Source: Speluncibacter jeojiensis (lineage in GTDB: Bacteria > Actinomycetota > Actinomycetes > Mycobacteriales > Mycobacteriaceae). From it: 64,000 bases of DNA. The notes below the pieces were generated by a model. The model was not told where the DNA came from, made no database searches, and saw only the letters and a list, made by a program, of their open reading frames with translations. Below are positions 1-8,647 of the stretch, piece after piece. Each line of letters opens with the position of its first letter. Position 1 is the stretch's first letter. Position numbers and translations under genes: made by a program. The stretch spans positions 186,001-250,000 of the forward strand of contig NZ_JAAIVF010000005.1 of assembly GCF_029589495.1 (NCBI RefSeq), read 5' to 3'.

Positions 1-269
1 TCTACGCGCACCCGGACATCCTCGACGCCCAGGTGATCGGCGTGCCCGACGAGCGGTACGGCGAGGAACTGATGGTCTGGGTGCGCTTGCGCGAGGGCGC
101 GGCCGAGCTCGACGCCGCGGCACTGCGCGATTTCTGTGCGGGCAGGCTCGCCCACTACAAGATCCCGCGTTACGTGCACGTCGTCGACGAGTTCCCGATG
201 ACGGTCACCGGCAAGGTGCGCAAGGTCGAGATGCGCGAGCGGTCGATCGAGCTGCTCGGCCGCGGCTAG
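1..269 (+). CDS. Acyl-CoA synthetase / AMP-binding ligase, C-terminal fragment
   Basis: The gene enters from the left edge; the reading frame is open from base 3 and ends at TAG 267-269. The visible 88 or so residues are the mobile C-terminal lid of an ANL-family (acyl-CoA synthetase) ligase: a VIGVPDERYGEE stretch, an LAHYKIPRYV stretch and a TGKVRKVEMRE tail. The Lys in TGKVRK is the position of the catalytic lysine of the adenylation half-reaction. The substrate cannot be inferred because the adenylation core is outside the window. Family certain, specificity unknown. It ends 12 bp before the GAF regulator on the same strand, so the two may be co-transcribed. Confidence 0.9.
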   Translation, partial: YAHPDILDAQVIGVPDERYGEELMVWVRLREGAAELDAAALRDFCAGRLAHYKIPRYVHVVDEFPMTVTGKVRKVEMRERSIELLGRG

Positions 270-281
270 GGAGGTAGGCGG

Positions 282-1955
282 ATGCGGTCCGGGCAGACGA
301 CGGGCGCACGCCCCGCTCAGGTCGCGGTGCGGCCCGACATCGAGTTGTCGTGGAAGCGTTCGGAACTCAGTGGCGTCGACCCGGCACGATGTTTCGACGC
401 CGGACCACTGCCGGAGGTCGACCCGGACAGCGTGCTGTTGCGGGCGGCGGGACCGGTGCTGGATGAGGTGGGTCGTCAGCTCGCGGGCACCGGCCTGTGC
501 GTGCTGCTGGCGGACCGGGACTGCCGCGTCATCGCCCGGGTATTCGACACCCGCGGAGTCGAACGCCACCTGGAGGGCCTCGGCGTGGTGATCGGTTCCG
601 GCTTCGGCGAGGAACACGCCGGCACCAATGCGCTCGGCACCCCGCTGGAGATCCGCCGCGGCGTGATGGTGCACGGTGCCGAACACTTTCTCGACCAGTT
701 CAAGGGCCTGAGCTGCTACGGCCAGCCGATCATCCACCCGGTGACCAACCGTGTGGAGGGTATCCTGGACATGACCTGCATTGCGCCACAGGCGAATGCG
801 ATGTTCGCGCCGTTCCTGCAGCGTGCCGCCGCCGACATCGAGCGCAGGCTGCTGGAGGGGGCGCGGGCGTCGCAGCAGCGGCTCGTCGACGCCTTTCAGC
901 GGATCAGCCCGCAGTCGAACGTCGCAGTGGCCGCAATCGGCGAGGATCTGCTGCTGAGCAATCGGGCGGCCCTCGAACTGCTCGACGTCGCCGACCACGT
1001 CGCGCTGCGGGCCATCGGCTCGGACCTGCGGGCCGACCAGTCCCGGACGGCTCGCGTCACCCTCGCGTCCGGGGCGGAGGCGAGCGTGCAGGCCGATCGG
1101 GTCGAGGGGGCGAACGGCGGCACGCTGTTCGTGGTCCGGCCGATACCGCCGACGCCCGTCCGACGGCCCCGTTCTCGGCGCCCCCGGATCGATCGCACCC
1201 GCACGGAGTTGCAACGCGCCCGCGACAGCGCCGCGGCGGTGGTGGTGTCCGGCGAGCCCGGATCGGGACGCACCACGGCGGCAGGTGATCTCGTCGCGCA
1301 CCGATCGGCCGGACGGCTCGACGCCACCCGGGTGCCGGTGGTCGGGGCGCAGGAGTGGACGGCCGAACTGGCGCGGACGACCGAGGGCCGCGTGGATCCG
1401 GTCGTGGTGGAGAACATCCAGTTGCTGCCCGAGGCGGCGGTGGCCCTGCTCGCGGGACGGGTCTGCGAGGCCGGTCGGCCGCAGGTGGTGTTGACCTGCG
1501 GCCCTGTCGACGAGCTGCCCGGACCCGTCGCCGCCCTGGTGGCGCGATGCCCGGAGCGGATCGTGCTGCCGCCGCTGCGGGCCCGGCGCGACGAGCTGCC
1601 GGCGATGGCCCAGGCCATGCTCGACGGCATCGGCCCGGGGCTCTCGCTCACGGCCACGGCCCTGGAGGCGCTGCTGGCGCAGCAGTGGCCCGGCAATCTG
1701 ACCGAACTGCGGACCGTGCTGACCCGGACCGCGGACAGGGCGACGAGCCGCCGGCTCACGGTGGCCGACCTGCCCGAGGCCTATCGCACCAGCACCCGGG
1801 TCGCGCGGCTGGCCGGGCGCGAACGCGCCGAGCGGGAGGCGATCGTCGATGCGCTCCGGGCGCACGCCGGAAACAAGGTGCACGCCGCCGCGGCGCTCGG
1901 AATCAGCCGCAGCACACTGTATTCGCGCATCCGTGCGCTCGACATCCGGGTCTGA
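282..1955 (+). CDS. AcoR-like GAF / degenerate AAA+ / Fis-HTH transcriptional regulator
   Basis: 557 aa; start chosen at ATG 282 behind GGAGG (270-275). Residues about 55-165 form a GAF domain with the GEEHAGTNALGT signature typical of AcoR-type acetoin/alcohol regulators. Residues about 320-335 carry a Walker-A-like GEPGSGRTT, followed by a reduced AAA+ region. The last 40 residues form a Fis-type helix-turn-helix (NKVHAAAALGISRSTLYSR). I see no GAFTGA loop, the sigma-54 contact, which fits actinobacteria lacking sigma-54; the protein probably acts as a ligand-responsive activator with ordinary sigma factors. The target is unknown; the aldehyde/alcohol dehydrogenase pair at 5.9-8.6 kb is a possible one by family analogy only. 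Confidence 0.85.
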   Translation: MRSGQTTGARPAQVAVRPDIELSWKRSELSGVDPARCFDAGPLPEVDPDSVLLRAAGPVLDEVGRQLAGTGLCVLLADRDCRVIARVFDTRGVERHLEGLGVVIGSGFGEEHAGTNALGTPLEIRRGVMVHGAEHFLDQFKGLSCYGQPIIHPVTNRVEGILDMTCIAPQANAMFAPFLQRAAADIERRLLEGARASQQRLVDAFQRISPQSNVAVAAIGEDLLLSNRAALELLDVADHVALRAIGSDLRADQSRTARVTLASGAEASVQADRVEGANGGTLFVVRPIPPTPVRRPRSRRPRIDRTRTELQRARDSAAAVVVSGEPGSGRTTAAGDLVAHRSAGRLDATRVPVVGAQEWTAELARTTEGRVDPVVVENIQLLPEAAVALLAGRVCEAGRPQVVLTCGPVDELPGPVAALVARCPERIVLPPLRARRDELPAMAQAMLDGIGPGLSLTATALEALLAQQWPGNLTELRTVLTRTADRATSRRLTVADLPEAYRTSTRVARLAGRERAEREAIVDALRAHAGNKVHAAAALGISRSTLYSRIRALDIRV

Positions 1956-1979
1956 TCCGGCGGGACCAGCGCGGGCGGA

Positions 1980-2567
1980 TCAGGCCGGCGGTGCCCGGAA
2001 CCCGTCGACGAAAACGGTCACCACGTCGCGTGCGAGCGTGTCCGCCGGGTAGTCGTCGGAGGGGCGGTACCACTGCGAGGCCATCCAGACGGCGTTGCGC
2101 AGCAGCATGTGGAACACGTGCGGGTCGATGTCCGCGCGGAACTGTCCGGCCGCGACGCCCGCGGTGATGGTGTCGGTCCAGAACCCTTCGAGTTCGGCGG
2201 CGACAGGACCCAGGTCGGCCTCGAGCATCTGTTCCTGCATGTAGTCCAGTTCGTTCTGCCAGATGCGCGTGGCGTGCGGATAGGACTCGGCCGCCAGGAC
2301 CGCGGTCCGTACCAGGATCTCGAGCCGGGTGATCGGATCGTCGCGTCCGGCCAGAGCCTCGCGGAAGCGGACCCGCAGGTCGAGCAGGTACTCGCGGATC
2401 ACCTCATAGACGATCGTCTCCTTGGAGGGGAAGTAGTGGTACAGCGTCCCCGAGTAGACGCCGACCGCGTCGGCGATCTGCCGAACGGTGGTGGAAGCCA
2501 CGCCGTGAGCTGCGAAGACTTCCGCCGCGCAGTCGAGAATCTGGCGCTTGCGTTCCCGTGGATCCAT
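1980..2567 (-). CDS. TetR-family repressor
   Basis: 195 aa from ATG 2567 (MDPRERKRQILDCAAEVF). An upstream in-frame extension to 2615 exists, but a TAGGCT -10-like box ends only 7 nt before ATG 2567, which suggests a leaderless start there. The N-terminal helix-turn-helix (TTVRQIADAVGVYSGTLYHY) is typical of TetR. The C-terminal part, including an SQWYRP motif near residue 160, recalls the KstR2-like branch that binds steroid-derived CoA thioesters. It is divergent from the Cys-rich protein/KshA pair at 2737-4247 and so is the natural candidate for their control. Family sure; ligand unproven. Confidence 0.88.
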   Translation of the reverse strand: MDPRERKRQILDCAAEVFAAHGVASTTVRQIADAVGVYSGTLYHYFPSKETIVYEVIREYLLDLRVRFREALAGRDDPITRLEILVRTAVLAAESYPHATRIWQNELDYMQEQMLEADLGPVAAELEGFWTDTITAGVAAGQFRADIDPHVFHMLLRNAVWMASQWYRPSDDYPADTLARDVVTVFVDGFRAPPA

Positions 2568-2736
2568 GAGCGCCAGCCTATCGGGAACCGTCGCGCCGAC
2601 TGAACGCTCGATCAACGCCGAACGGGGTCGATGCAGGGGTGCCGCGATCCCTGTACAGCTGGGCGGAAACGCTGTTCCCCGGCCGATCCGGGTGTTCCTA
2701 CGCTACCGCGGAGATCACCACCGAAAGGGGTAGCCG

Positions 2737-3027
2737 ATGCAGCAGCTCGATTGTGACACCTGTGGGAACCGCGTACTCGTCGAGAAGTTCAGTGAGTGTC
2801 ACACCAGCGTTCAATGGATCGACGACGCCGGCAGCCGGTGTCCGGAGTTCCGCGCCCGGGCCGACCGGGGACAGTCCAGCATGTTCGTCACTTCGTGTGC
2901 TGCGCTGAGCGATTCGATCTGGAATGCGTTCCGGGATGGCCGACTGACGGAATCCTCGCGGGAGATCGGCAGTGTTCCGTTGGACGGAACTGTGCTGTCA
3001 CAGCCCATGTCCGAGTCGTCACAGTGA
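2737..3027 (+). CDS. Small KshA-associated Cys4/His protein (copy 1)
   Basis: 96 aa, ATG 2737 behind AAAGGGG. I do not recognise a named family. It aligns without gaps over its first 70 residues with the protein at 30903-31187 (about 31 identities by eye). Both keep C6-x2-C9-G, H22, C35 and C54, plus VLVEKFS and a DSI/DG motif. The Cys/His pattern suggests a bound Zn or Fe-S centre. Both copies sit next to a kshA gene, here 77 bp upstream on the same strand. A role as electron carrier, assembly factor or sensor for the Rieske oxygenase is inference. The residues after 70 are not conserved between copies and are Ser-rich here. Confidence 0.8.
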   Translation: MQQLDCDTCGNRVLVEKFSECHTSVQWIDDAGSRCPEFRARADRGQSSMFVTSCAALSDSIWNAFRDGRLTESSREIGSVPLDGTVLSQPMSESSQ

Positions 3028-3104
3028 GTGGAGCACCGAGGATCCGGTGAGTCGAACGGCCGGTGAATCGAACTGGAAGTAGCCGAACAGGAGTGGAGTG
3101 AGCG

Positions 3105-4247
3105 ATGACGGTGGACACGAGTGTCGACGAGGAAGTGCGCAGCATCGAGGTCGGTGCGGACCCGACCCGTTACGCCCGCGGCTGGCACTGCATCGGACTG
3201 GCGCAGACCTTCAGAGACGGGAAGCCGCACCAGGTGAAGATCTTCGGCACCGACCTGGTGGTGTGGGCGGACAGTGCCGGTGAGCTGAACGTGCTCGACG
3301 CCTACTGCCGGCACATGGGCGGGAACCTGGCGATGGGCGAGGTCAAGGGCGACGACATCGCGTGCCCGTTCCACGACTGGCGCTGGGGAGGAAACGGTCG
3401 ATGCGCGGGCATCCCCTATGCCCGGCGTGTCCCCCTGCGTGCGAAGACCCGCGCCTGGATTAGCATGGAGCGCAACGGGTTGTTCTTCGTGTGGAACGAC
3501 CCGCAGGGCAACCCTCCGCCGGAGGGCGTCACGATCCCGGAGATCGACGGATTCGAGTCGGGCCAGTGGAGCGAGTGGACGTGGAACACCTATCTCGTGG
3601 AGGGTTCGAACTGCCGCGAGATCGTCGACAACGTCGTGGACATGGCGCACTTCTTCTACGTCCACTTCCAGATGCCCGAGTTCTTCAAGAACGTCTTCGA
3701 GGGACACATCGCCGCGCAGCACATGCGCTCCTCCGGACGTGACGACATCCAGACCGGTGTGCAGCTGAACATGCCTGATGCGCAGACGGTCTCGGACGCC
3801 TACTACTTCGGGCCCTCCTTCATGCTGGACACCGTCTACACGATCGCCGGCGGCCGGAAGGTGGAGACGAAACTGGTCAACTGCCACTACCCGATCACCC
3901 AGAACTCGTTTCTGCTGCAGTACGGCACGATCGTGAAGACGGTGGAAGGCGTCACGGACGAGGAGGCCTCGGCGATGGCGACCATGTTCACTGAAGGGGT
4001 CGAGACCCAGTTCCTGCAGGACGTCGAGATCTGGAAGCACAAGACCCGCATCGAGAACCCGCTGCTGACCGAGGAGGACGGCCCGGTCTACCAGTTGCGG
4101 CGTTGGTACCAGCAGTTCTTCGTGGACGTCGAGGACGTCGCCGCGGACATGACCAAGCGGTTCGAGTTCGAGGTGGACACCACTCGTGCCCTGCAGAACT
4201 GGGCGGCGGAGGTGCAGGAGAACCTCACCCGGTCGGGCTCCGAGTAG
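3105..4247 (+). CDS. kshA: 3-ketosteroid 9alpha-hydroxylase, oxygenase subunit (copy 1)
   Basis: 380 aa, the usual KshA length. ATG 3105 follows AGGAGTGGAG. A Rieske [2Fe-2S] site is visible as C68-x-H70 and C87-x2-H90. The mononuclear iron site is marked by NVVDMAHFFYVH with H182 and H187. The family hydroxylates C9 of 3-ketosteroids, which with KstD opens ring B. The partner reductase KshB is not in this window, so electrons must come from elsewhere. The closest paralogue in the window is at 31184-32338. It is preceded by the small Cys4/His protein and followed by a terminator, so the two genes probably form one transcript. Which steroid it prefers cannot be read from sequence. Confidence 0.93.
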   Translation: MTVDTSVDEEVRSIEVGADPTRYARGWHCIGLAQTFRDGKPHQVKIFGTDLVVWADSAGELNVLDAYCRHMGGNLAMGEVKGDDIACPFHDWRWGGNGRCAGIPYARRVPLRAKTRAWISMERNGLFFVWNDPQGNPPPEGVTIPEIDGFESGQWSEWTWNTYLVEGSNCREIVDNVVDMAHFFYVHFQMPEFFKNVFEGHIAAQHMRSSGRDDIQTGVQLNMPDAQTVSDAYYFGPSFMLDTVYTIAGGRKVETKLVNCHYPITQNSFLLQYGTIVKTVEGVTDEEASAMATMFTEGVETQFLQDVEIWKHKTRIENPLLTEEDGPVYQLRRWYQQFFVDVEDVAADMTKRFEFEVDTTRALQNWAAEVQENLTRSGSE

Positions 4248-4262
4248 TCCGGCGCCGAACGT

Positions 4263-4300
4263 GACTGTGCCCTCGGGTGTCTGAAGCCGGGGGCACAGTC
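4263..4300. terminator. Terminator hairpin between convergent kshA and iclR
   Basis: GACTGTGCCC (4263-4272) pairs perfectly with GGGCACAGTC (4291-4300) across an 18-nt loop. It lies between the stops of two convergent genes; no U tract, as is common in actinobacteria. Confidence 0.6.
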
Positions 4301-4315
4301 GTCGGGGCGCACGGG

Positions 4316-5041
4316 TCAGGCGGGGAGCTCGCGAGCCCCGTATCCCGACTCGATGCTCTTCCAGACCGCGTGGGCCGCCGCCCGCACCGGCCCTTCGAGA
4401 GCCCACGAGTGAAACCTGCCGGTGGGTCCGCACACCGAGAGCGCGCCGACAGTCGTCCATCGGTCCCCGATCGTCGCGGCGACGCAGGACAATCCCAGCG
4501 CGGCCTCGTCCCGGTCGTGCGCGACATCGCGCTCCCGGATCGCGGCCAGTTCGCGCCGGAACGGTTCCGGCGCCGCGGTGCTCGCGCAGGCGTCGATGCT
4601 CGCGAGCATCGACTTACCGAGTGCGGTGCGGCGAGCGGGTTGCCGGCCGCCCACACGCGACGGCACCATCGGTCCGAGATCGCCGCCGATCTTCTCCAGG
4701 TAGAGGACGTCGTCGCCCGCGAGCACACCGAGGTGCACGACCAGCCCGGTGGCGGCGTGGAGCCGGTGCAGGATCGGCAGCGCCGACCGGTGCAACCGGT
4801 CGTGGTGCAGCGCGAGCGCCCCGAGCTCGAACATCTTCATCCCGAGTTCGTAGGCGTCGCCGCAACGCCGGATCCACCGCAGCCGCACGAGTTGAACGAG
4901 CATCCGGTGGGTGGACGAGCGGGGGAACCCCGTGCGTCGGGCCAGCTCCGAGAGCGTCAGGCGCTCGCGATCGTCGAAGGCGTCGAGCAGCGTCGAGATG
5001 CGATCGAGCACGGCGACCGGTGAGTGTTCACCGCCAGGCAT
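4316..5041 (-). CDS. IclR-family transcriptional regulator
   Basis: 241 aa. ATG 5041 (MPGGEHSPVAVLDRI) is chosen over an upstream start because GGAGG sits 6 nt before it. The N-terminal winged helix contains LSELARRTGFPRSSTHRML, the IclR DNA-binding signature. The rest is the effector-binding (GAF-like) domain with LHAATGLVVHLGVL and EKIGG motifs. The same architecture and several motifs recur in the IclR protein at 22482-23363 (RSTAHRIL, VVHLAVL, KLGG, SRVGGR), so the two are paralogues and both sit among steroid genes. It probably responds to a catabolic intermediate; the target is likely the neighbouring kshA or NTF2-fold gene. Confidence 0.9.
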   Translation of the reverse strand: MPGGEHSPVAVLDRISTLLDAFDDRERLTLSELARRTGFPRSSTHRMLVQLVRLRWIRRCGDAYELGMKMFELGALALHHDRLHRSALPILHRLHAATGLVVHLGVLAGDDVLYLEKIGGDLGPMVPSRVGGRQPARRTALGKSMLASIDACASTAAPEPFRRELAAIRERDVAHDRDEAALGLSCVAATIGDRWTTVGALSVCGPTGRFHSWALEGPVRAAAHAVWKSIESGYGARELPA

Positions 5042-5092
5042 AGGGGTCCTCCAGAGGTGCGAAGTCCAACCGCAGACTGAAAGTGAACACGC

Positions 5093-5110
5093 ATTGATCA
5101 AGCGCTCAAT
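5093..5110. promoter_or_regulatory. Possible operator upstream of iclR
   Basis: ATTGA (5093-5097), N8, TCAAT (5106-5110), containing the palindrome TTGATCAA, 52 bp upstream of the IclR start. It is AT-rich against the background. Short arms, so tentative. Confidence 0.25.
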
Positions 5111-5131
5111 CGGCGGCCTGCGGCGACTATA

Positions 5132-5163
5132 ACAGTGCGCGTGACGCCCGTCACTCGCACTGT
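5132..5163. terminator. Long hairpin after NTF2-fold gene
   Basis: A 15-bp stem (5132-5146 with 5149-5163) with one mismatch and a 2-nt loop; arms read CAGTGCGCGTGACG and CGTCACTCGCACTG. It lies downstream of the minus-strand gene at 5204-5728 and upstream of iclR, so it probably separates their transcripts. Confidence 0.55.
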
Positions 5164-5203
5164 GCGCCCCGGTCTGCAGCGCCCGGGTCCACCACGTCGC
5201 GAT

Positions 5204-5728
5204 CTATGACGTCGCGATCTGCGATGCGGCCGCGACCCCGGCGGCCAGCACCTCGCGGCCGGTGCCCTCCGCGTCGAGGAGGCGGTTGGTCCGCGAGGTG
5301 ACCCGCCATCCGGCATCGGTTCGCCGCAGCTCCCACCGATTGGCGCTCAACCGGCTGACGCGGAATCCGTCGCGGGTCGGGTTCTGCGTGATCAGCTGGG
5401 AGTAGAGCGTGGCGACGGCGCGGTCTCCGGACACGGTCACGTGTGCCGGGCCGGTGACGTGACCGCATCCCCCGTGCACGTACCCCTGGTGCGTCTCCGA
5501 GGACACCATCCGGCGAATGGCGTCGCGGCCGTCCATTCGGCCGGTGTCGACGTCGTAGACGCCGTCCGCGGTCCAGATGTCCGACACGACGTCCGCGGCG
5601 CAGGTGTCGACCGCGGGACCGTAGGAGTAGATCAGCCGGGTGATGTCGAGGTGATCCTGCAAGAGGCCGACCCGCTCTTCGAGTCGGTGCAGTCGCTGCT
5701 CCAGTTCGGCCCTGTCGTCGGTGGTCAT
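5204..5728 (-). CDS. SnoaL/NTF2-fold protein
   Basis: 174 aa. It begins with a short heptad-like helix (LEQRLHRLEERVGLL) followed by the SnoaL-like/NTF2 fold: YSYGPAVD near residue 40, WTADGVYDVDTG, HVTGPAHVTV, NRWELRRTDAGWRV. It is clearly paralogous to the product of 43298-43780, which shares YGPAVD, DGVYDVDTG, GGCGH and NRWEL. The fold includes ketosteroid isomerases, polyketide cyclases and bile-acid 7alpha-dehydratase (BaiE). A steroid isomerase or dehydratase role is therefore plausible from context, but no catalytic set was verified. It is divergent from the aldehyde dehydrogenase. Confidence 0.82.
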   Translation of the reverse strand: MTTDDRAELEQRLHRLEERVGLLQDHLDITRLIYSYGPAVDTCAADVVSDIWTADGVYDVDTGRMDGRDAIRRMVSSETHQGYVHGGCGHVTGPAHVTVSGDRAVATLYSQLITQNPTRDGFRVSRLSANRWELRRTDAGWRVTSRTNRLLDAEGTGREVLAAGVAAASQIATS

Positions 5729-5842
5729 CGCGGTGCCTTTCGTCGAATGTGGTTGTTCCCGTGACCGATTCCAATCGGATGTCCCGTGGTGTGCCGACCG
5801 ATGTTCCGCTCACCGGAAGCGCCGTCTCGGTCCGGTCGGTGT

Positions 5843-5862
5843 CCGAACCTTGGACAGTTCGG
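5843..5862. promoter_or_regulatory. Inverted repeat in NTF2-fold/ALDH divergent region
   Basis: CCGAAC (5843-5848), N8, GTTCGG (5857-5862): perfect 6-bp arms in the 197-bp divergent region, 64 bp before the ALDH start. Candidate operator for either gene. Confidence 0.4.
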
Positions 5863-5925
5863 CGTGCGAGAACCGGCGAAACATGACGTGTGTCACAACG
5901 CAACTTCTCGTCTGGAGGCCCGAAG

Positions 5926-7428
5926 ATGACAGCGCTCGTCGAATATCCGGTCCGGTCCGAGGTCACGTCCTTCCTCTCCGGCGGACCCAAGCGTCTGCTG
6001 ATCGGCGGGGAGTGGGTGCCCGCCGCGTCCGGCCGGACCTTCCCCACCCACGACCCGGCCACGGGGGCGGTGCTCGCGGAAGTGGCGTACGGGCAGACCG
6101 ACGACGTCGACCGGGCGGTCCGCGCGGCCCGACGCGCCTTCGACGACGGCCCCTGGCAGGCGATGAAGCCCAACGAACGCGAACGGCTGCTGTGGCGGGT
6201 CGGTGACCTGCTGTCGGAGCGGGCGGAACAGTTCGGCCAGCTCGAGTCCCTCGACAACGGCAAGTCGGCGGGCATCGCCACCGCCGTCGACACCGCCTGG
6301 GCGGCAGACGTTTTCCGCTACTACGCGGGCTGGGCCACCAAGATCGAGGGCAGCACCGTCAACGTGTCCATGCCGTTCGCCCCCGGCGGGCAGTTCCACG
6401 CCTACACGCTGCGCGAGCCGGTCGGCGTGTGCGGATTGATCGTGCCGTGGAACTTCCCGCTGCTGATGGCCGCGTGGAAGCTCGCCCCGGCGCTCGCCGC
6501 CGGCAACACCGTCATCCTCAAGCCGGCCGAGCAGACCCCGTTGACGGCGCTGCTGCTCGGTGAGTTGTTCTGCGAGGCAGGGTTCCCACCGGGCGTCGTC
6601 AACATCGTCACCGGCTTCGGCGACGCCGGGGCGGCGCTGTCCGGTCACGACGACGTCGACAAGATCGCCTTCACCGGGTCCACCGAAGTCGGCAAGAAGA
6701 TCGTCGACGCGGCCAAGGGCAACCTGAAGAAGGTCTCGCTCGAACTCGGCGGCAAGAGCCCCAACATCGTCTTCGCCGACGCGGACCTCGATCTCGCGGT
6801 GGAGGGGTCGCTGAACGCGTGGCTGTTCAACCACGGCCAGTGCTGCGTCGCCGGGACGCGACTGTTCGTGGAGGGCACGATCTTCGACGAGTTCACCCGG
6901 GCCGTCGCCGACGCCGCGAGCCAGGTGAAGATCGGTCCCGGACTCGATCCGTCCACCCAACTCGGACCGCTCGTCTCGCAGGAACAATTCGACAAGGTCA
7001 CCGGCTATCTCGCCGCGGGGCTCGCCGACGGCGCCCGCGCACTGACCGGTGGCAAGCGGTGGGGGGAGCAGGGCTTCTTCGTCGAGCCGACGGTGTTCGT
7101 CGACGTCGAGCCGGAGTTCTCGATCGTGCAGGAGGAGATCTTCGGCCCCGTCGTCGCGGCGATGCCCTTCGACGCCGACGCCGGTGTGGCCGCCGCGGCC
7201 AACGACTCGATCTACGGTCTGGCCGCAGGCATCTGGACCAAGGACATCTCCAAGGCGCACCGCACCGCCCGGCAGATCAAGGCCGGTTCCGTGTGGATCA
7301 ACCAGTACAACGGCTTCGACACGGCGATGCCGTTCGGCGGCTACAAGCAGTCGGGCTGGGGCCGTGAACTCGGCGCGGCCGGACTCGACGCCTACACGAT
7401 CACCAAGTCCGTGAACATCGCACTCTGA
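5926..7428 (+). CDS. NAD(P)-dependent aldehyde dehydrogenase
   Basis: 500 aa from ATG 5926 behind GGAGG; an in-frame extension to 5890 lacks a ribosome site. Classic ALDH superfamily features: VPWNFPLLM (cofactor region), [13 protein letters not shown] with the general-base Glu near residue 273, and [10 protein letters not shown] with the nucleophile Cys near 307, then [10 protein letters not shown] and [12 protein letters not shown]. It oxidises an aldehyde to the acid. The NDMA-type alcohol dehydrogenase starts 45 bp downstream, so the pair probably converts an alcohol to an acid in two steps. Beside KshA and an NTF2-fold protein a steroid side-chain alcohol is conceivable, but a general alcohol route is equally possible. 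Confidence 0.93.
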   Translation: MTALVEYPVRSEVTSFLSGGPKRLLIGGEWVPAASGRTFPTHDPATGAVLAEVAYGQTDDVDRAVRAARRAFDDGPWQAMKPNERERLLWRVGDLLSERAEQFGQLESLDNGKSAGIATAVDTAWAADVFRYYAGWATKIEGSTVNVSMPFAPGGQFHAYTLREPVGVCGLIVPWNFPLLMAAWKLAPALAAGNTVILKPAEQTPLTALLLGELFCEAGFPPGVVNIVTGFGDAGAALSGHDDVDKIAFTGSTEVGKKIVDAAKGNLKKVSLELGGKSPNIVFADADLDLAVEGSLNAWLFNHGQCCVAGTRLFVEGTIFDEFTRAVADAASQVKIGPGLDPSTQLGPLVSQEQFDKVTGYLAAGLADGARALTGGKRWGEQGFFVEPTVFVDVEPEFSIVQEEIFGPVVAAMPFDADAGVAAAANDSIYGLAAGIWTKDISKAHRTARQIKAGSVWINQYNGFDTAMPFGGYKQSGWGRELGAAGLDAYTITKSVNIAL

Positions 7429-7473
7429 CCTCGCCGCGACACCGGCCGACCCACCAGCGCAAGGAGATCCCTC

Positions 7474-8583
7474 ATGAAGACGACAGCCGCAGTCCTGCTC
7501 GAGGCCGGCAGGCCCTTCGAGATCACGGAGTTGGACCTGGACGGGCCCGGCCCGGGCGAGGTGCTGATCAAGTACACCGCCGCCGGGCTGTGCCATTCCG
7601 ACCTGCACCTGACCGACGGTGACCTGCCGCCGCGGTATCCCATCGTCGGCGGGCACGAGGGCTCCGGCATCGTCGAGGACGTCGGCCCGGGCGTGACCAA
7701 GGTCAAGCCGGGCGACCACGTGGTGTGCAGCTTCATCCCGAACTGCGGGACCTGCCGTTACTGTTCGACCGGCCGGCAGAACCTGTGCGACATGGGCGCG
7801 ACCATCCTTGAGGGCTCGATGCCCGACGGTACGTTCCGATTCCACGGTGGCGGCAAGGACTTCGGGGCGATGTGCATGCTCGGCACGTTCGCCGAGCGCG
7901 CCACGATCTCGCAGCACTCGGTGGTCAAGGTCGACGACTGGCTGCCGCTCGAGACGGCCGTGCTGGTCGGGTGCGGGGTGCCGTCGGGGTGGGGGACCGC
8001 GGTCAACGCCGGCGATCTGCGGCCGGGCGACACCGCCGTCATCTACGGCATCGGCGGCCTGGGCATCAACGCCGTGCAGGGTGCGGTCGCCGCCGGCTGC
8101 AAGTACGTGGTGGTGGTCGATCCGATCGCGCTCAAGCGGGACACCGCGCTCAAGTTCGGCGCCACCCACGCGTTCGCCACCGCCGACGAGGCCGCCACCA
8201 AGGTTTCGGAGCTGACCTGGGGCAAGGGTGCGGACGCGGCGCTGATCCTGGTCGGCACCGTCGACGAGGCGGTCGTCTCCGCCGCGACTGCGGTGATCGG
8301 CAAGGGCGGGACGGTGGTCATCACCGGACTGGCCGACCCGGCGAAGCTGACCGTGCACGTCTCGGGCTGTGACCTGACTCTGAACCAGAAGACCATCAAG
8401 GGCTCGCTGTTCGGCTCGATGAACCCGCAGTACGACATCGTCAAGCTGCTGCGCCTCTACGACGCCGGACAGCTCAAGCTCGACGAACTGGTCACCACCC
8501 GGTACCGGCTCGAAGACATCAACCAGGGCTATCAGGACCTGCGCGACGGCAAGAACATTCGTGGCGTGATCGTGCACGACTGA
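7474..8583 (+). CDS. NDMA-dependent-type zinc alcohol dehydrogenase
   Basis: 369 aa; ATG 7474 behind AAGGAG. Medium-chain dehydrogenase with catalytic-zinc region GLCHSDLHL and GGHEGSG, structural-zinc cluster CGTCRYC...LC, and nucleotide-binding GIGGLGINAVQG. The length, the GGGKDFG insert and LKQ-like spacing match the actinobacterial NDMA-dependent alcohol dehydrogenases, in which NADH stays tightly bound and is re-oxidised by an external carrier (linked to mycofactocin in this group). No mycofactocin gene is in the window. It follows the ALDH by 45 bp and ends at a strong terminator, completing a two-gene operon. Confidence 0.88.
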   Translation: MKTTAAVLLEAGRPFEITELDLDGPGPGEVLIKYTAAGLCHSDLHLTDGDLPPRYPIVGGHEGSGIVEDVGPGVTKVKPGDHVVCSFIPNCGTCRYCSTGRQNLCDMGATILEGSMPDGTFRFHGGGKDFGAMCMLGTFAERATISQHSVVKVDDWLPLETAVLVGCGVPSGWGTAVNAGDLRPGDTAVIYGIGGLGINAVQGAVAAGCKYVVVVDPIALKRDTALKFGATHAFATADEAATKVSELTWGKGADAALILVGTVDEAVVSAATAVIGKGGTVVITGLADPAKLTVHVSGCDLTLNQKTIKGSLFGSMNPQYDIVKLLRLYDAGQLKLDELVTTRYRLEDINQGYQDLRDGKNIRGVIVHD

Positions 8584-8590
8584 TCCGCAG

Positions 8591-8628
8591 CGTCGCCGGA
8601 TCGGGTGACCTCACCCGGTCCGGCGACG
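8591..8628. terminator. Strong bidirectional terminator
   Basis: An 18-bp stem (8591-8608 with 8611-8628), one G-U pair, loop CC, located between the convergent alcohol dehydrogenase and DoxX-like gene. Confidence 0.8.
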
Positions 8629-8647
8629 GGGCGGTCCGGACTGCCCG

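Noticed and set aside
5893-8577. 894-codon open frame antisense to the aldehyde/alcohol dehydrogenase genes
   Set aside because: High GC leaves antisense frames open. The sense strand encodes complete, motif-bearing ALDH and ADH proteins; the antisense product has no recognisable domain.
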